12,612 bases of DNA from Indioceanicola sp046045995 (GCA_046045995.1 JBJOKR010000145.1:1-12612), one strand, 5' to 3'. Positions 1 through 6,899 are shown, numbered from the stretch's first letter. Notes: generated from the letters alone by a model not told the origin. A program made the numbers and translations.

Positions 1-10
1 GGAGCACGGC

Positions 11-568
11 ATGACCCGGCGGGTCTGGCTGATGACCTGTGCCCGCCTGGTGTCCGACGCCGCCGTGATGATCAAGGGCCTGGCGGAAGAAGGGCAGGTG
101 GATCATAACCCCGAATACCGCCGCCTGCTGGATGAGGCGCGCCACCGGGTGAACGCCGCCGTGGACGGATTCGGGGCGACGGCCGTGCGCGATGCCTGTC
201 TGGTCCTGCCGGTGAAGCACACCCAGGAGAAGGGCGCCGTCGCCCAGCAGGAGCCGAACATGGCCCATGCGCCGACCGAGGAGGAACTGGCGTCGACCCA
301 GGCCGCCGCCATGCTGTTCGTCGCCTGCCGCAAGTATTCAGACCAGGAGGGGCTGGAGCGGGCCTTCCGCTCGAAGGAGGCGGATCTGGTCCACCGGCTT
401 CAGATCGGAATCAATTTCCGTGTCGAATTCCTGCGCGCCCGCATGCGTCACCCCATCTGCCTCGCCCAGCTCCAGGGTGTGGCCCAGGTGCTGAAGGTGC
501 TGCCCCAGACCGAGCAGGTGCTGGAACTGACCTACCGCGTGGAACGGACGATCGAGCGGTACAAGTAG
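11..568 (+). CDS. Hypothetical protein, 185 aa, host chromosome
   Basis: I do not recognise this protein. It is soluble and mostly helical, with no signal peptide or membrane segment, and shows no catalytic motif. Several stretches rich in Arg, Glu and Leu look like amphipathic helices, for example around residues 35-60 and 110-135. The ATG at 11 is preceded by GGAG at 1-4 with 6-base spacing, so the gene appears complete even though the window begins just before it. It lies outside the integrated element, upstream of the tRNA gene and on the same strand, so it should be ordinary chromosomal DNA. The 182 bases between its stop and the tRNA hold only a weak GC-rich hairpin (596-616) without a T-run, which is not a convincing terminator. 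Confidence 0.75.
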   Translation: MTRRVWLMTCARLVSDAAVMIKGLAEEGQVDHNPEYRRLLDEARHRVNAAVDGFGATAVRDACLVLPVKHTQEKGAVAQQEPNMAHAPTEEELASTQAAAMLFVACRKYSDQEGLERAFRSKEADLVHRLQIGINFRVEFLRARMRHPICLAQLQGVAQVLKVLPQTEQVLELTYRVERTIERYK

Positions 569-705
569 CTCTTGGCTGCACGGGCGGCCAACAGGGGCGC
601 TGTCCCTCAGGGCGCCGCACACCGGGAACGCTTGGAATTCCCCGCCCCTGCGGCAAGCCCGCAAGGTGTCTTTGCTGATATGTGACAGGCCTTCGTCGAA
701 AGCGC

Positions 706-734
706 TTGCAAACCGGATCGCAGCCGATTATCCC
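706..734 (+). promoter_or_regulatory. Possible promoter of tRNA-Glu
   Basis: TTGCAA (706-711) and TATCCC (729-734) are separated by 17 bases and would start transcription near 741, ten bases before the tRNA. The -35 matches the sigma-70 consensus fairly well and the -10 only weakly. This is inferred from spacing and position alone. Confidence 0.35.
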
Positions 735-750
735 TCCCTTCGTCCACGCG

Positions 751-826
<76 letters not shown>

Positions 827-840
827 GACTTCCAGCGAAA

Positions 841-916
841 CGTACGGAAAAAATACGGAACGCCGCTTTCGGCCCCGATTCCGCACGGAAATCAGCCCAG
901 ATCCTTTCCGTACGGA
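841..916. repeat. Left arm: candidate integrase arm-type sites
   Basis: TACGGAA occurs at 843-849 and 854-860, 11 bp apart in the same orientation. CACGGAA at 884-890 is a one-mismatch copy. The inverted form TTCCGTA is at 906-912, within the perfect palindrome TCCGTACGGA (907-916). The same heptamer pair with the same 11-bp spacing occurs just inside the right end (10732-10749). Lambda-type integrases bind short direct repeats flanking the core through their N-terminal arm-binding domain, and these repeats have the expected placement. No gene covers 827-971. Confidence 0.6.
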
Positions 917-920
917 TGCT

Positions 921-952
921 GAAAGCCCCGCCGCGGCGAACCGTGCGGGGCT
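921..952 (-). terminator. Intrinsic terminator of the leftward small-gene operon
   Basis: On the minus strand AGCCCCGC (complement of 945-952) pairs with GCGGGGCT (complement of 924-931), giving an 8-bp GC-rich stem with a 13-base loop, followed directly by TTTC. It lies 20 bases beyond the stop codon at 972 and would keep transcription out of the attachment site and tRNA. Confidence 0.65.
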
Positions 953-971
953 CCAGATGCTGCACGCCGGG

Positions 972-1226
972 TCAGGGGCAGGCCAGCCGATCCAGCCCGG
1001 CCCGCAACAGCTCCGCCCCGGCGGGCCACGGGCCATGCAGGCCCCGGAGCCGCGGCGGGATGATCCCGTCCAGGGCGACCGACTCCACCAGCGCCGCGAT
1101 CAGCGCGGGGGACGGCAGACCCTGGAACAGGGCGGGGGTGACGGGCCCGGCCAGGGCCTCCCCGGCCCTGCGCTGGGCCTCCGTGATGATGCCATTCTCC
1201 GCCAGGGTCGTCAGGGCGTCAGCCAT
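972..1226 (-). CDS. Small hypothetical protein, 84 aa, element cargo
   Basis: Unrecognised, last gene of a three-gene leftward operon at the left edge of the element. The product is helical and Ala/Leu rich, with no signal peptide, membrane segment or cysteine cluster. I chose the ATG at 1226 because GGGGAGG lies 8 bases upstream. A GTG at 1232 is also possible: it overlaps the previous gene's stop as GTGA and would give 86 aa, but it sits too close to that Shine-Dalgarno. It is followed by the terminator at 921-952. The place next to an attachment site is where phages and islands often carry accessory genes, but nothing in the sequence shows a function. Confidence 0.55.
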   Translation of the reverse strand: MADALTTLAENGIITEAQRRAGEALAGPVTPALFQGLPSPALIAALVESVALDGIIPPRLRGLHGPWPAGAELLRAGLDRLACP

Positions 1227-1228
1227 CG

Positions 1229-1738
1229 TCACGCCCTCCCCGCATTGGCTGGTAAGATCCCGGCAATCATCGTTTCGGCCGGCAGCCCCGCACGGGCGCG
1301 TATGTCGGCGCGCTCCCGGGCGAACCAGGGGCCGCCGGGCAGGACTGCGCCAAGGCTGGCCAGGCCGGCGGCGATCTGCAGTAGGGCGCGGTCGCGCTGG
1401 TGCTGGTAATCGTCGTCGCTGGCCTGCCCCGTCAGGGCGAAATCGGCCTTCGCCAACAGCCCGTGAACCGTCGTCGCGCGAGCCTCAAGCAATGCGTCTT
1501 CCGCCGCGGACCAGGCCCGCATCTCCGGATCGTCGCCGCTGTCGTGGTCGGGACCGGCATCGGCCAGCCGGTCGATTGCCTCATTCGCGGCGACCCAGCG
1601 GACCCAGGCGACCACAGCCGGGTCAGGGGTTACGGTAATGCCGTAACCCTCGGCCGAAAGGCAAGGGGCCGGCGGCACGTCGGTGGATTCGGGCGCCTCG
1701 ACCAGCAGCAGGCGCGCGGCGTTGGAGCGGTCAGACAT
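1229..1738 (-). CDS. Hypothetical protein, 169 aa, element cargo
   Basis: Unrecognised. The product begins MSDRSNAARLLLVEAPES and is acidic in the middle, with GPDHDSGDDPEM near residues 65-76, followed by Ala-rich amphipathic helices. Stretches such as EDALLEARATTVHGLLAKAD resemble small uncharacterised prophage proteins of Alphaproteobacteria that combine an AAEDA-like helix with a T-x-x-G-L-x-A-K motif; this is from memory and weak. The start at 1738 is supported by GGAGGT 4 bases upstream. An open frame reaches 1873, but the extension is Pro/Arg-rich and antisense to its neighbour. It overlaps the end of the preceding gene by 8 bases, implying co-transcription and coupling. Confidence 0.65.
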   Translation of the reverse strand: MSDRSNAARLLLVEAPESTDVPPAPCLSAEGYGITVTPDPAVVAWVRWVAANEAIDRLADAGPDHDSGDDPEMRAWSAAEDALLEARATTVHGLLAKADFALTGQASDDDYQHQRDRALLQIAAGLASLGAVLPGGPWFARERADIRARAGLPAETMIAGILPANAGRA

Positions 1739-1967
1739 GGGCCACCTCCGTCCGGCCGGTGGAGAACCAGGGCGACATGACGAAGGCGCCCCGGTCCATC
1801 TCGGGGATGTCGTATTCCAGGTCCCCGCCTTCCTCCATGTCCGGATCACCGGCACGGCGGTCCAGTTCGTCAATCAGGGCTTCCACGGCCGCATGCAGGA
1901 TCGGCGTGGGCATCCGGTGCAGGATGTGCGCAGCGGGCAAAGTTCGGGTATTCTGGGAACCAGCCAT
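1731..1967 (-). CDS. Small acidic hypothetical protein, 78 aa, first gene of cargo operon
   Basis: The product starts MAGSQNTRTLPAAHIL, has an amphipathic segment (AAVEALIDELDRR, about residues 25-37), then an acidic stretch (GDPDMEEGGDLEYD). The pattern 'EALI-x-LLD-x-x-x-GDPDxEx-GxD' is common in short proteins of unknown function in alphaproteobacterial prophages; I know of no assigned role. The ATG at 1967 has AGGAG 9 bases upstream. A start at 2012 would add 15 residues but has no ribosome binding site. It is the first gene downstream of the leftward promoter near 2064-2093, and its stop overlaps the next start, so the three genes 1967-972 form one unit that the divergent repressor probably controls. 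Confidence 0.65.
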   Translation of the reverse strand: MAGSQNTRTLPAAHILHRMPTPILHAAVEALIDELDRRAGDPDMEEGGDLEYDIPEMDRGAFVMSPWFSTGRTEVAHV

Positions 1968-2045
1968 GATCCGCAGCTCCTCTTCAGCTCGGGTTGTGGT
2001 CAGGCCGGACATGGGAGATTAGCGCCCCCTGTCCGGCCGCTTGTG

Positions 2046-2118
2046 TTCTCACACAATGTGGGTAGACTACTCACATCGGATTAATCTGGTCAATCCATAT
2101 GTGTGAGAATGTGTGAGA
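2046..2118. promoter_or_regulatory. Operator repeats between repressor gene and cargo operon
   Basis: ATGTGTGAGA is present as a perfect tandem repeat at 2099-2108 and 2109-2118, running into the ATG of the ribbon-helix-helix gene. The same motif is inverted at 2046-2055 (TTCTCACACA), with a weaker inverted copy at 2068-2076 (TACTCACAT). Ribbon-helix-helix repressors bind arrays of short half-sites, so this is a good candidate operator for the adjacent gene, covering both its own start and the leftward promoter. GTGTGAGA also occurs at 10756-10763 in the presumed integrase promoter. Confidence 0.6.
2064..2093 (-). promoter_or_regulatory. Leftward promoter of the cargo operon
   Basis: On the minus strand TTGACC (complement of 2088-2093) is a five-of-six match to the -35 consensus. 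TAGTCT (complement of 2064-2069) lies 18 bases downstream as a weak -10. The start would fall near 2057, right next to the inverted TTCTCACACA half-site, so repressor binding would block it. Confidence 0.45.
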
Positions 2119-2270
2119 TGGTGAAAGACACAGCCCTATCGTTCCGCGTGCCGGCGGACATGAAAGCCGCTCTGGAAAAGGCGGCGACCGACGATGACCG
2201 CTCGGTGTCATCGCTCGTCGAGCGCATCTTGAAGGGATGGCTACAGGACCGGGGCTATCTGCCAAAGTGA
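2118..2270 (+). CDS. Ribbon-helix-helix (Arc/CopG-like) repressor, 50 aa
   Basis: The protein is a small DNA-binding regulator. An N-terminal strand, TALSFRVPADMKAAL (residues 5-19), is followed by a helix-turn-helix pair (about residues 14-27 and 30-44) with the typical S-V-S-S-L-V-E-R-I-L-K-G second helix. The length and layout match Arc/MetJ/CopG proteins, in which dimers place the strand in the major groove. An in-frame ATG at 2109 would add MCE. Neither start has a clear Shine-Dalgarno, and both are embedded in tandem ATGTGTGAGA repeats, which suggests autorepression. The gene is transcribed divergently from the three small cargo genes and ends at a strong hairpin. An antitoxin role is possible for this fold, but no toxin is evident beside it. 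Confidence 0.8.
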   Translation: MVKDTALSFRVPADMKAALEKAATDDDRSVSSLVERILKGWLQDRGYLPK

Positions 2271-2271
2271 T

Positions 2272-2298
2272 GGGGGTCTGCATACTGTGCAGACCCCC
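2272..2298. terminator. Strong hairpin between convergent genes, probable bidirectional terminator
   Basis: GGGGGTCTGCA (2272-2282) and TGCAGACCCCC (2288-2298) form a perfect 11-bp stem with a 5-base loop. It lies 1 base after the repressor stop and 15 bases past the stop of the convergent 88-aa gene. Neither strand has a T-run after the stem, so termination is inferred from stem strength and position. Confidence 0.6.
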
Positions 2299-2313
2299 GG
2301 CGGCAACCCCGCC

Positions 2314-2580
2314 TTACCCTCCCAGCGCCTTCATCACGCCCAGATTCAGCGATGTGGCGATGCTGTGCGTCGTCAGGTCCCGCTTCGTACGGTCGATAAC
2401 CGCCCGTGCCTCCCGCTTCCGTGCCTCCTTCTCTCCGCGGTCGTCCGCGTCGATCCGGGCGCATTGCGCGCTGTAGTCCTTTTCCAGGGCCACCATGGTG
2501 TCGGCATAGACATCCCGGAGCCGATCAATCTGCTGTTGCGCGGTTGCCTTGGCGTAGGGGAACTGCGTCATGTTGTTCAT
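2314..2580 (-). CDS. Hypothetical coiled-coil protein, 88 aa, end of structural block
   Basis: Unrecognised. Residues about 12-70 are almost continuously charged and helical (QQQIDRLRDVYADTMVALEKD, EKEARKREARAVIDRTKRD) and suggest a coiled coil or extended helical hairpin. The tail is a short hydrophobic segment ending LGVMKALGG. The start at 2580 has GAGG 9 bases upstream and lies 11 bases after the preceding stop. It is the last gene of the leftward block containing the capsid and tape-measure genes, before the hairpin at 2272-2298. A virion or scaffold role is possible from context only. Confidence 0.6.
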   Translation of the reverse strand: MNNMTQFPYAKATAQQQIDRLRDVYADTMVALEKDYSAQCARIDADDRGEKEARKREARAVIDRTKRDLTTHSIATSLNLGVMKALGG

Positions 2581-2591
2581 GGTGCGGGGCC

Positions 2592-3065
2592 TCAGTCGAT
2601 TGCGAGCAGGATAGCATCCGCCAGTGCGTCACCCTGGGCAACGGCGGCGGTGAAGGCAGCGCGGGCGGTTTCCGTCTCCGCCTGAAGGCGACCGTCGATT
2701 TCCCCGGCCAGGGCCTCGCGCAGCCGGCGGCACCGGTCGAGTGTGTCGCCGATGGCCCGGCGGGCGCTCGGGCTGACGGTCCCGGCCCGCAGGCGGATCA
2801 GCCCCGTCTCCGCCTGCGCCACGGGGGCGACCATGGCACCCAGCGCGGCCCGGGCATCGGCGATGAAGGCGCGAAGGTGCCCGTCCAGGTCCACCCCGAC
2901 GGGGTAGCGCCCGGCCGCGTCCACCGCCTCCACATGCGCCCGGAACGCGGCGCCGTGGCGCTCGATGACGGCGCCCATGTCGATTGCCTCCGCCGCTGTC
3001 CGCCCGGCCTCCATGGCGTCGGCCAGCAGCTTGGCGGCGCGATCCTGGGGACGGGCGCCGATCAT
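2592..3065 (-). CDS. Hypothetical Ala-rich helical protein, 157 aa
   Basis: Unrecognised. The product is Ala/Arg/Glu rich and predicted all-helical, with a long helical C-terminal half (RRAIGDTLDRCRRLREALAG, then ETETARAAFTAAVAQGDALAD). There is no signal peptide or membrane segment. Its ATG overlaps the preceding stop as ATGA (3062-3065) and its own Shine-Dalgarno is weak, so it probably depends on translational coupling to the gene before it. The position after the tape measure and its partner is where tail-assembly or minor tail genes often sit, but the sequence shows no such motif. Confidence 0.6.
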   Translation of the reverse strand: MIGARPQDRAAKLLADAMEAGRTAAEAIDMGAVIERHGAAFRAHVEAVDAAGRYPVGVDLDGHLRAFIADARAALGAMVAPVAQAETGLIRLRAGTVSPSARRAIGDTLDRCRRLREALAGEIDGRLQAETETARAAFTAAVAQGDALADAILLAID

Positions 3066-3748
3066 GCCGCCACCGCCATCGGGGCCCGGTGGGCCGCCAC
3101 CTCATCCGCGATGGGGCAGACGAAGCGGGCGGCCAGGTCGTCATAGTCGGGATGGGTCCCGGCAACCCACCGGGCGCACCCCGCCGCGGTCAGCTCCGTC
3201 AGGTGCAGGGCCCCGCCGATGGCGAACTGTCCACCGGCGGTGTCCCGGTTCCACCGCCATTGCGCCCCGGCCAGCTTGACCAGCAGGGCCTCATCCGCCT
3301 CCACCACCCCCTTCGCGGCGATGGCCTTCGTCAGCGTCTCGGGGGCGCCCGCAACATGGATGCCCGGGGGCATGTTGGTCACCGTCAGGGGCAGCCGGCT
3401 CCGATCGTCCCGGACGATCCGGACCAGGCGCAGGGCCCCGGCGGCATCCGACCACCCGGCAAGGAACACTTCGATGGAAACGGGCCATCCCCACGCCTCC
3501 ATGCTCTTCACCAGGGCGGGGGCGGCCTCCAAGGCGGCATCGATCCCGCGGGCCCGATGAAGGACCCGGTCGGCATGATCGCCGTGCAGGGTCAGCCCGC
3601 GCGCTGCCCACGCCATCCGGCCGGCGGGGGAAATCTCCGCCTTGGGGCCGCACAGCCCGACGGCACAGTTGTCAGTCGGATCATACAGGACCGTGTCCGT
3701 CAGGAACCGCACCGCCGCGGGGGAGAAGGAAATCAGAACCTGGGTCAT
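3062..3748 (-). CDS. Probable Ntn-hydrolase-like (proteasome-fold) phage protein, 228 aa
   Basis: The N-terminus reads as strands with FLTDTVLYDP, then PKAEISPAGRMAWAARG. A later segment has GGQFAIGGALHLTELTAAG. This pattern resembles a group of phage tail-region proteins thought to have the proteasome/HslV Ntn-hydrolase fold: hydrophobic strand, T-D-x-x-x-Y-x-P, P-K, A-x-x-A-A-R-G, then a G-G-x-x-x-L-T block. The assignment is from remembered motif spacing and is only moderately secure. No processed N-terminal Thr/Ser nucleophile can be named, so it may be non-enzymatic. GGAGGT lies 6 bases before the ATG at 3748. The start overlaps the tape-measure stop by 4 bases and its stop overlaps the next ATG, so it is tightly coupled in the operon and probably acts with tail proteins. 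Confidence 0.6.
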   Translation of the reverse strand: MTQVLISFSPAAVRFLTDTVLYDPTDNCAVGLCGPKAEISPAGRMAWAARGLTLHGDHADRVLHRARGIDAALEAAPALVKSMEAWGWPVSIEVFLAGWSDAAGALRLVRIVRDDRSRLPLTVTNMPPGIHVAGAPETLTKAIAAKGVVEADEALLVKLAGAQWRWNRDTAGGQFAIGGALHLTELTAAGCARWVAGTHPDYDDLAARFVCPIADEVAAHRAPMAVAA

Positions 3749-5394
3749 GGCAGGACCTCCATCATCGCAGCCACCAAGGCCGGGTCGTCGGGATAGCTGT
3801 CCGCCCGGGCGGCGGACTTCTGCAGTTCGTCATCAAGGGCCGCGTCGCCCGTGCCGAACAGGTCCGGCCGGTCAGCAAACAGCCGATCCAGCTCGGCATT
3901 GATCCGCATGTCACCCAGAGCCGCCCGGGCCCCCGTCGCTTGGCGCTGGATCTCCGCCAGGGCCGCGGCGTTGTCCGCATAGGCGGCGGTCAGGGTCTGG
4001 ATCGCCCCTTCCAGGGCCACCCACTCGCTGGCCAGCCGGTCGATCTCCGAAAGGCTGGCATCAAACCAGCGGGTCAGGGTCTGTTGGGCCGCCGTCGCCT
4101 CCCGTGTTGCGGGATCGAGCGCCTTCATCGCCCGGGTGTATGTCTCCAGCCCGATGGCGCCCGCGCCCAGAAGCTCGGCAAGGCGGGCCTGTTCATCGGC
4201 GAACACCTCCACCTCGGTGCGGTATCGGCGGGTCGCGGCTTCGCCATCCTCCAGCATCTGGCGGACCTCCTTGATCCGCTGGATGGTCTCCGCCGGTAGC
4301 AGCTCCTCCAGATCGATGGGTTCCAGCCGGGTCGGAGCCGGGGGCGCGGGGCGGTCACCGCCGGTCTCGGGCGCCCGCAGCAGCGCGACCCGGGCCTCGA
4401 TAGCAGCAATGAACCGTTCCAGCCCCGCCAGCTCCTCCCGCATCCGGTCGGTGCCCAGGATGAAGGCGCGAACCCCGCCGTCTGCAATTGCCTCCCGAAG
4501 GAAGGCGGCGCGCTCGCTCATCCGCTCCAGGTCATGCTCCAGCCGGGCAACGCTGCGCTGCTCGAAGTCGAGGTAGCCCTCTGCGGCCAGGTTCATGATG
4601 GCGACCAGATCGGACAGGGCCTGCGTCGTCTCGATGATGGGCGCGGATGCACCCAGGGTCCGGAGGAGGCTTTGATAGTTGTCTTCGAGGTTCGAGATCG
4701 CCCCGCCAAGGGTGGCGGCCTGGAGCGTGGTGGCGTTGGCGAACTGCACATCCCCAATGCGGCGGAGATAGTCCTCGATCTCCGTGGCGTTCTTTCCGAC
4801 CTGTGTCGCCACCTCGCGGAAGGTGAATGTCACCCGGTCGCCCTCGGACGACGCCCGGATCCCGAAGGACTTCAGGCGCTCGAACTCGCCCGTCGTGGCA
4901 TCGGCAACCGCCTCAATCACATCCGTCAGGCTGCCACCCATGGCGCTGGCCGTGTTCGCGTAGCTGCGCAATGCCGCTTCGGACGGATCCAGACCCAGGG
5001 CCTTCAGGCGAATGAACGCCTGCGTCACCTCCTGAAGGCTGAAGGGCGTCTGCGCCGCGAACTCCTGGAGCCGCGCGAAGGCGATGGTCGCGGCCTGGGC
5101 CGAACCGGTCACCGTCCGAAGGCTGGCCTCCAGCTTCTGCCCTTCCGCCGTCGCTCGGATCACCGCCTGCCCGAAGCTCATGGCGGCACCCAGCGATACG
5201 AACCCGGCGGCCAAGCCCGCGGCGGCACTGCCGATCTTGCCGAAGGCGGCGGTCATGCCCGCCTCGGTCGCCTTCGCGTTCCGATCCGCATTCCGGGCGA
5301 ACTTGGAGATGGTAGCTTCGGTCTTCCGCAGCTCGTCTTGCAGCAGAGCTGTGCTGGCCTCGATGCGGATCAGCAGGTCAGCGGTTTCGGCCAT
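3745..5394 (-). CDS. Phage tail tape-measure protein, 549 aa
   Basis: The N-terminal third matches the tape-measure N-terminal domain (TIGR02675-like). A helical, Ala-rich start (residues 1-75) with small hydrophobic residues around 58-75 is followed by LEASLRTVTGSAQAA, FAAQTPFSLQEVTQAF, LKALGLDPSEAALRSY and DATTGEFERLKSFGIRA (about residues 88-180). The remainder is charged helix, with a Pro-rich break and a long coiled region to about residue 490. Tape measures set tail length in long-tailed phages, roughly 0.15 nm per residue, so this would give about 80 nm, which is short. The ATG at 5394 has GGAG 6 bases upstream. The open frame extends to 5571, but that extension is out of character. 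No tail-tube, tail-chaperone or baseplate gene is nearby, which is odd for a phage. Confidence 0.88.
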   Translation of the reverse strand: MAETADLLIRIEASTALLQDELRKTEATISKFARNADRNAKATEAGMTAAFGKIGSAAAGLAAGFVSLGAAMSFGQAVIRATAEGQKLEASLRTVTGSAQAATIAFARLQEFAAQTPFSLQEVTQAFIRLKALGLDPSEAALRSYANTASAMGGSLTDVIEAVADATTGEFERLKSFGIRASSEGDRVTFTFREVATQVGKNATEIEDYLRRIGDVQFANATTLQAATLGGAISNLEDNYQSLLRTLGASAPIIETTQALSDLVAIMNLAAEGYLDFEQRSVARLEHDLERMSERAAFLREAIADGGVRAFILGTDRMREELAGLERFIAAIEARVALLRAPETGGDRPAPPAPTRLEPIDLEELLPAETIQRIKEVRQMLEDGEAATRRYRTEVEVFADEQARLAELLGAGAIGLETYTRAMKALDPATREATAAQQTLTRWFDASLSEIDRLASEWVALEGAIQTLTAAYADNAAALAEIQRQATGARAALGDMRINAELDRLFADRPDLFGTGDAALDDELQKSAARADSYPDDPALVAAMMEVLP

Positions 5395-5418
5395 GGCAGG
5401 CTCCGATCTGGGGTAGGG

Positions 5419-5444
5419 GGCGACGGGGCCGAAACCCCGCCGCC
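5419..5444 (-). other. Hairpin in the capsid-tape measure intergenic region
   Basis: Arms 5419-5428 and 5435-5444 form a 10-bp stem in the leftward transcript, including one G-U pair, with a 6-base loop. It lies 25 bases upstream of the tape-measure start in a 184-bp gap without an ORF. It could attenuate readthrough, so that capsid is made in excess of tape measure, or protect the upstream mRNA end. No T-run follows. Confidence 0.45.
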
Positions 5445-5578
5445 CATCGGTTGCCGCGTCACGGGGTGGTCTCGCGCTATCCCCGCCGCTGCTGTCGGTG
5501 TAGTCACGGTCACCGCCGACTGGACCGGGCACATGGCAGGAGACACGCCGGGTGCGCCACCCCTTCACCACCCCGCGA

Positions 5579-6760
5579 TCAGGAGGCGCTGAACTTCAGG
5601 AGCTTGACGGCTTCGCCGTTCTGGAGCCCACCACCGACCCGGCGATAGGCGTAGAACAGGACGTTCGGCTTGCTGCTGTAGGGATCACGCAGGGACCGGA
5701 CGCCCGGCTTCTCCACGATGATGTAGGCCTGGTTGAAGTCGCCGAAGGCAATGGACAGGGACCCAGCGCCGATGTTCGGCATTTCCTCGTCCAGCTCCAC
5801 CGGGAACCCCAGCAAGGTTGCCGGCTGCCCCTCCCGCGCGTCTGCCCAGATGAACCGCCCCTCGCTGTCCTTCAGCTTGCGGACCACGCCGGCCGTCTTC
5901 CGGTTCATCAGGAACCGGGCGTTGGCCCGGTAGGGTGCCCGAAGTGCGTAGGTCAGATCCACCAGCGGGTCGGCGGGGGACACGGTCGAACTCGCGGCCG
6001 GGAACGCCCCATCGGCACCGGTCACCACATGCTGGATCGTGAACCAGTCCCGGGCGCCGTCATCGGCGGTGCTGGTGGGGTAGGTCAGCAGGCCCCGGGG
6101 CTTCCGCACCCCGTTCCCGGAGACATAAGCGGAACCCTCCGACCGGGCGAACTTGTCCGCGACCTTGGATTCCAGCCACGCGCCGATATCGAAAGCGGAA
6201 TCGTCCAGCAGGCGCTGTGTCACCTTCTGAAGGGCGTAGATCTCCTCCACCGACACCCGGAGCTTTTTCAACTCCGCGCCCGCGGTTTCCGGCCGGGCGC
6301 TGCCTTCTCCGACCCACACCGCCTCGATGTCATCGGGGTCGATGATCTCCTCGAACGCGTCACCGCTGGTAATGGTCTCGCGCCGCGCCAGCCGGCCAAT
6401 GGGGGAGGTGTCGAAGATCTTGCGGGTGATGCTGCCGGACATGACCGGCATGACCGTGTAGCCGCCGTCGGGGTCGCTGCCCGCGCTGTAGCTCTTCAGC
6501 TCGCTGTCATCGCCCTTGCGGACGAACTGCGCCATGGCTTTGCGTTCGGCCACCGCGTCGCCCTTGACCTGGTCACCGGCGCCGAACGGGGAGAGTGCCC
6601 CGCCCGGACGCATCAGGCGCTTTTCGATCTCATCCAGGCGCGATACCTGCTTGGCCTTGAAATCCTCGAACGCCCCGCCGAGGTTGGTGATGATGTCGGC
6701 CAGATCATCACCGCCGCTCCGGTCGCTCTTCTGTTCATAGTCGCTGTAGTTGATGCGCAT
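5579..6760 (-). CDS. HK97-family major capsid protein, 393 aa
   Basis: This is the shell protein of an HK97-fold capsid. Residues 1-85 form a short delta-like N-terminal region with a predicted coiled coil (LADIITNLGGAFEDFKAKQVSR region, then LDEIEKRLMR). The mature part begins near SYSAGSDPDGGYTVMP (90-105), a hallmark of the family. It continues with IFDTSPIGRLARRETI, AVWVGEGSARPET, the VEEIYALQKVTQRLLDDSAFD segment, RFLMNRKTAGVVRKLKD and LLGFPVELDEEMP, and ends in the usual strand-rich domain. The ATG at 6760 has GTGAGG 5 bases upstream; a longer frame to 6832 lacks support. The delta region is usually removed by a head protease encoded just upstream, but neither protease nor portal is present. 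It would therefore need a helper's enzyme or assemble uncleaved. Confidence 0.92.
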   Translation of the reverse strand: MRINYSDYEQKSDRSGGDDLADIITNLGGAFEDFKAKQVSRLDEIEKRLMRPGGALSPFGAGDQVKGDAVAERKAMAQFVRKGDDSELKSYSAGSDPDGGYTVMPVMSGSITRKIFDTSPIGRLARRETITSGDAFEEIIDPDDIEAVWVGEGSARPETAGAELKKLRVSVEEIYALQKVTQRLLDDSAFDIGAWLESKVADKFARSEGSAYVSGNGVRKPRGLLTYPTSTADDGARDWFTIQHVVTGADGAFPAASSTVSPADPLVDLTYALRAPYRANARFLMNRKTAGVVRKLKDSEGRFIWADAREGQPATLLGFPVELDEEMPNIGAGSLSIAFGDFNQAYIIVEKPGVRSLRDPYSSKPNVLFYAYRRVGGGLQNGEAVKLLKFSAS

Positions 6761-6899
6761 GTGAGCCTCACTTCGGATGGTGGGTTGGGCCGCCGCGAAG
6801 CGGTCCCGGTTCACCAGCCTCCCGCTGGTCACTGCCTATTGGGGAAAAGGCCCGGCATCTCGCAGGGCCCTGAGGGAAAGGCGGGCGTGTGCCCCCAGT

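Noticed and set aside
596..616. Hairpin after the first gene considered as a terminator
   Set aside because: The stem is five base pairs with an 11-base loop and no T-run.
916..1638. Plus-strand Arg/Pro-rich frame of 240 codons
   Set aside because: It runs through the left terminator and opposite the cargo operon; its composition is that of a shadow frame.
2118..2270. Repressor considered as the antitoxin of a toxin-antitoxin pair
   Set aside because: No toxin-like gene adjoins it on the same strand; the neighbours are divergent or convergent.
4534..5592. Plus-strand open frame of 352 codons
   Set aside because: It lies opposite the tape-measure gene and has no ribosome binding site or recognisable motif.
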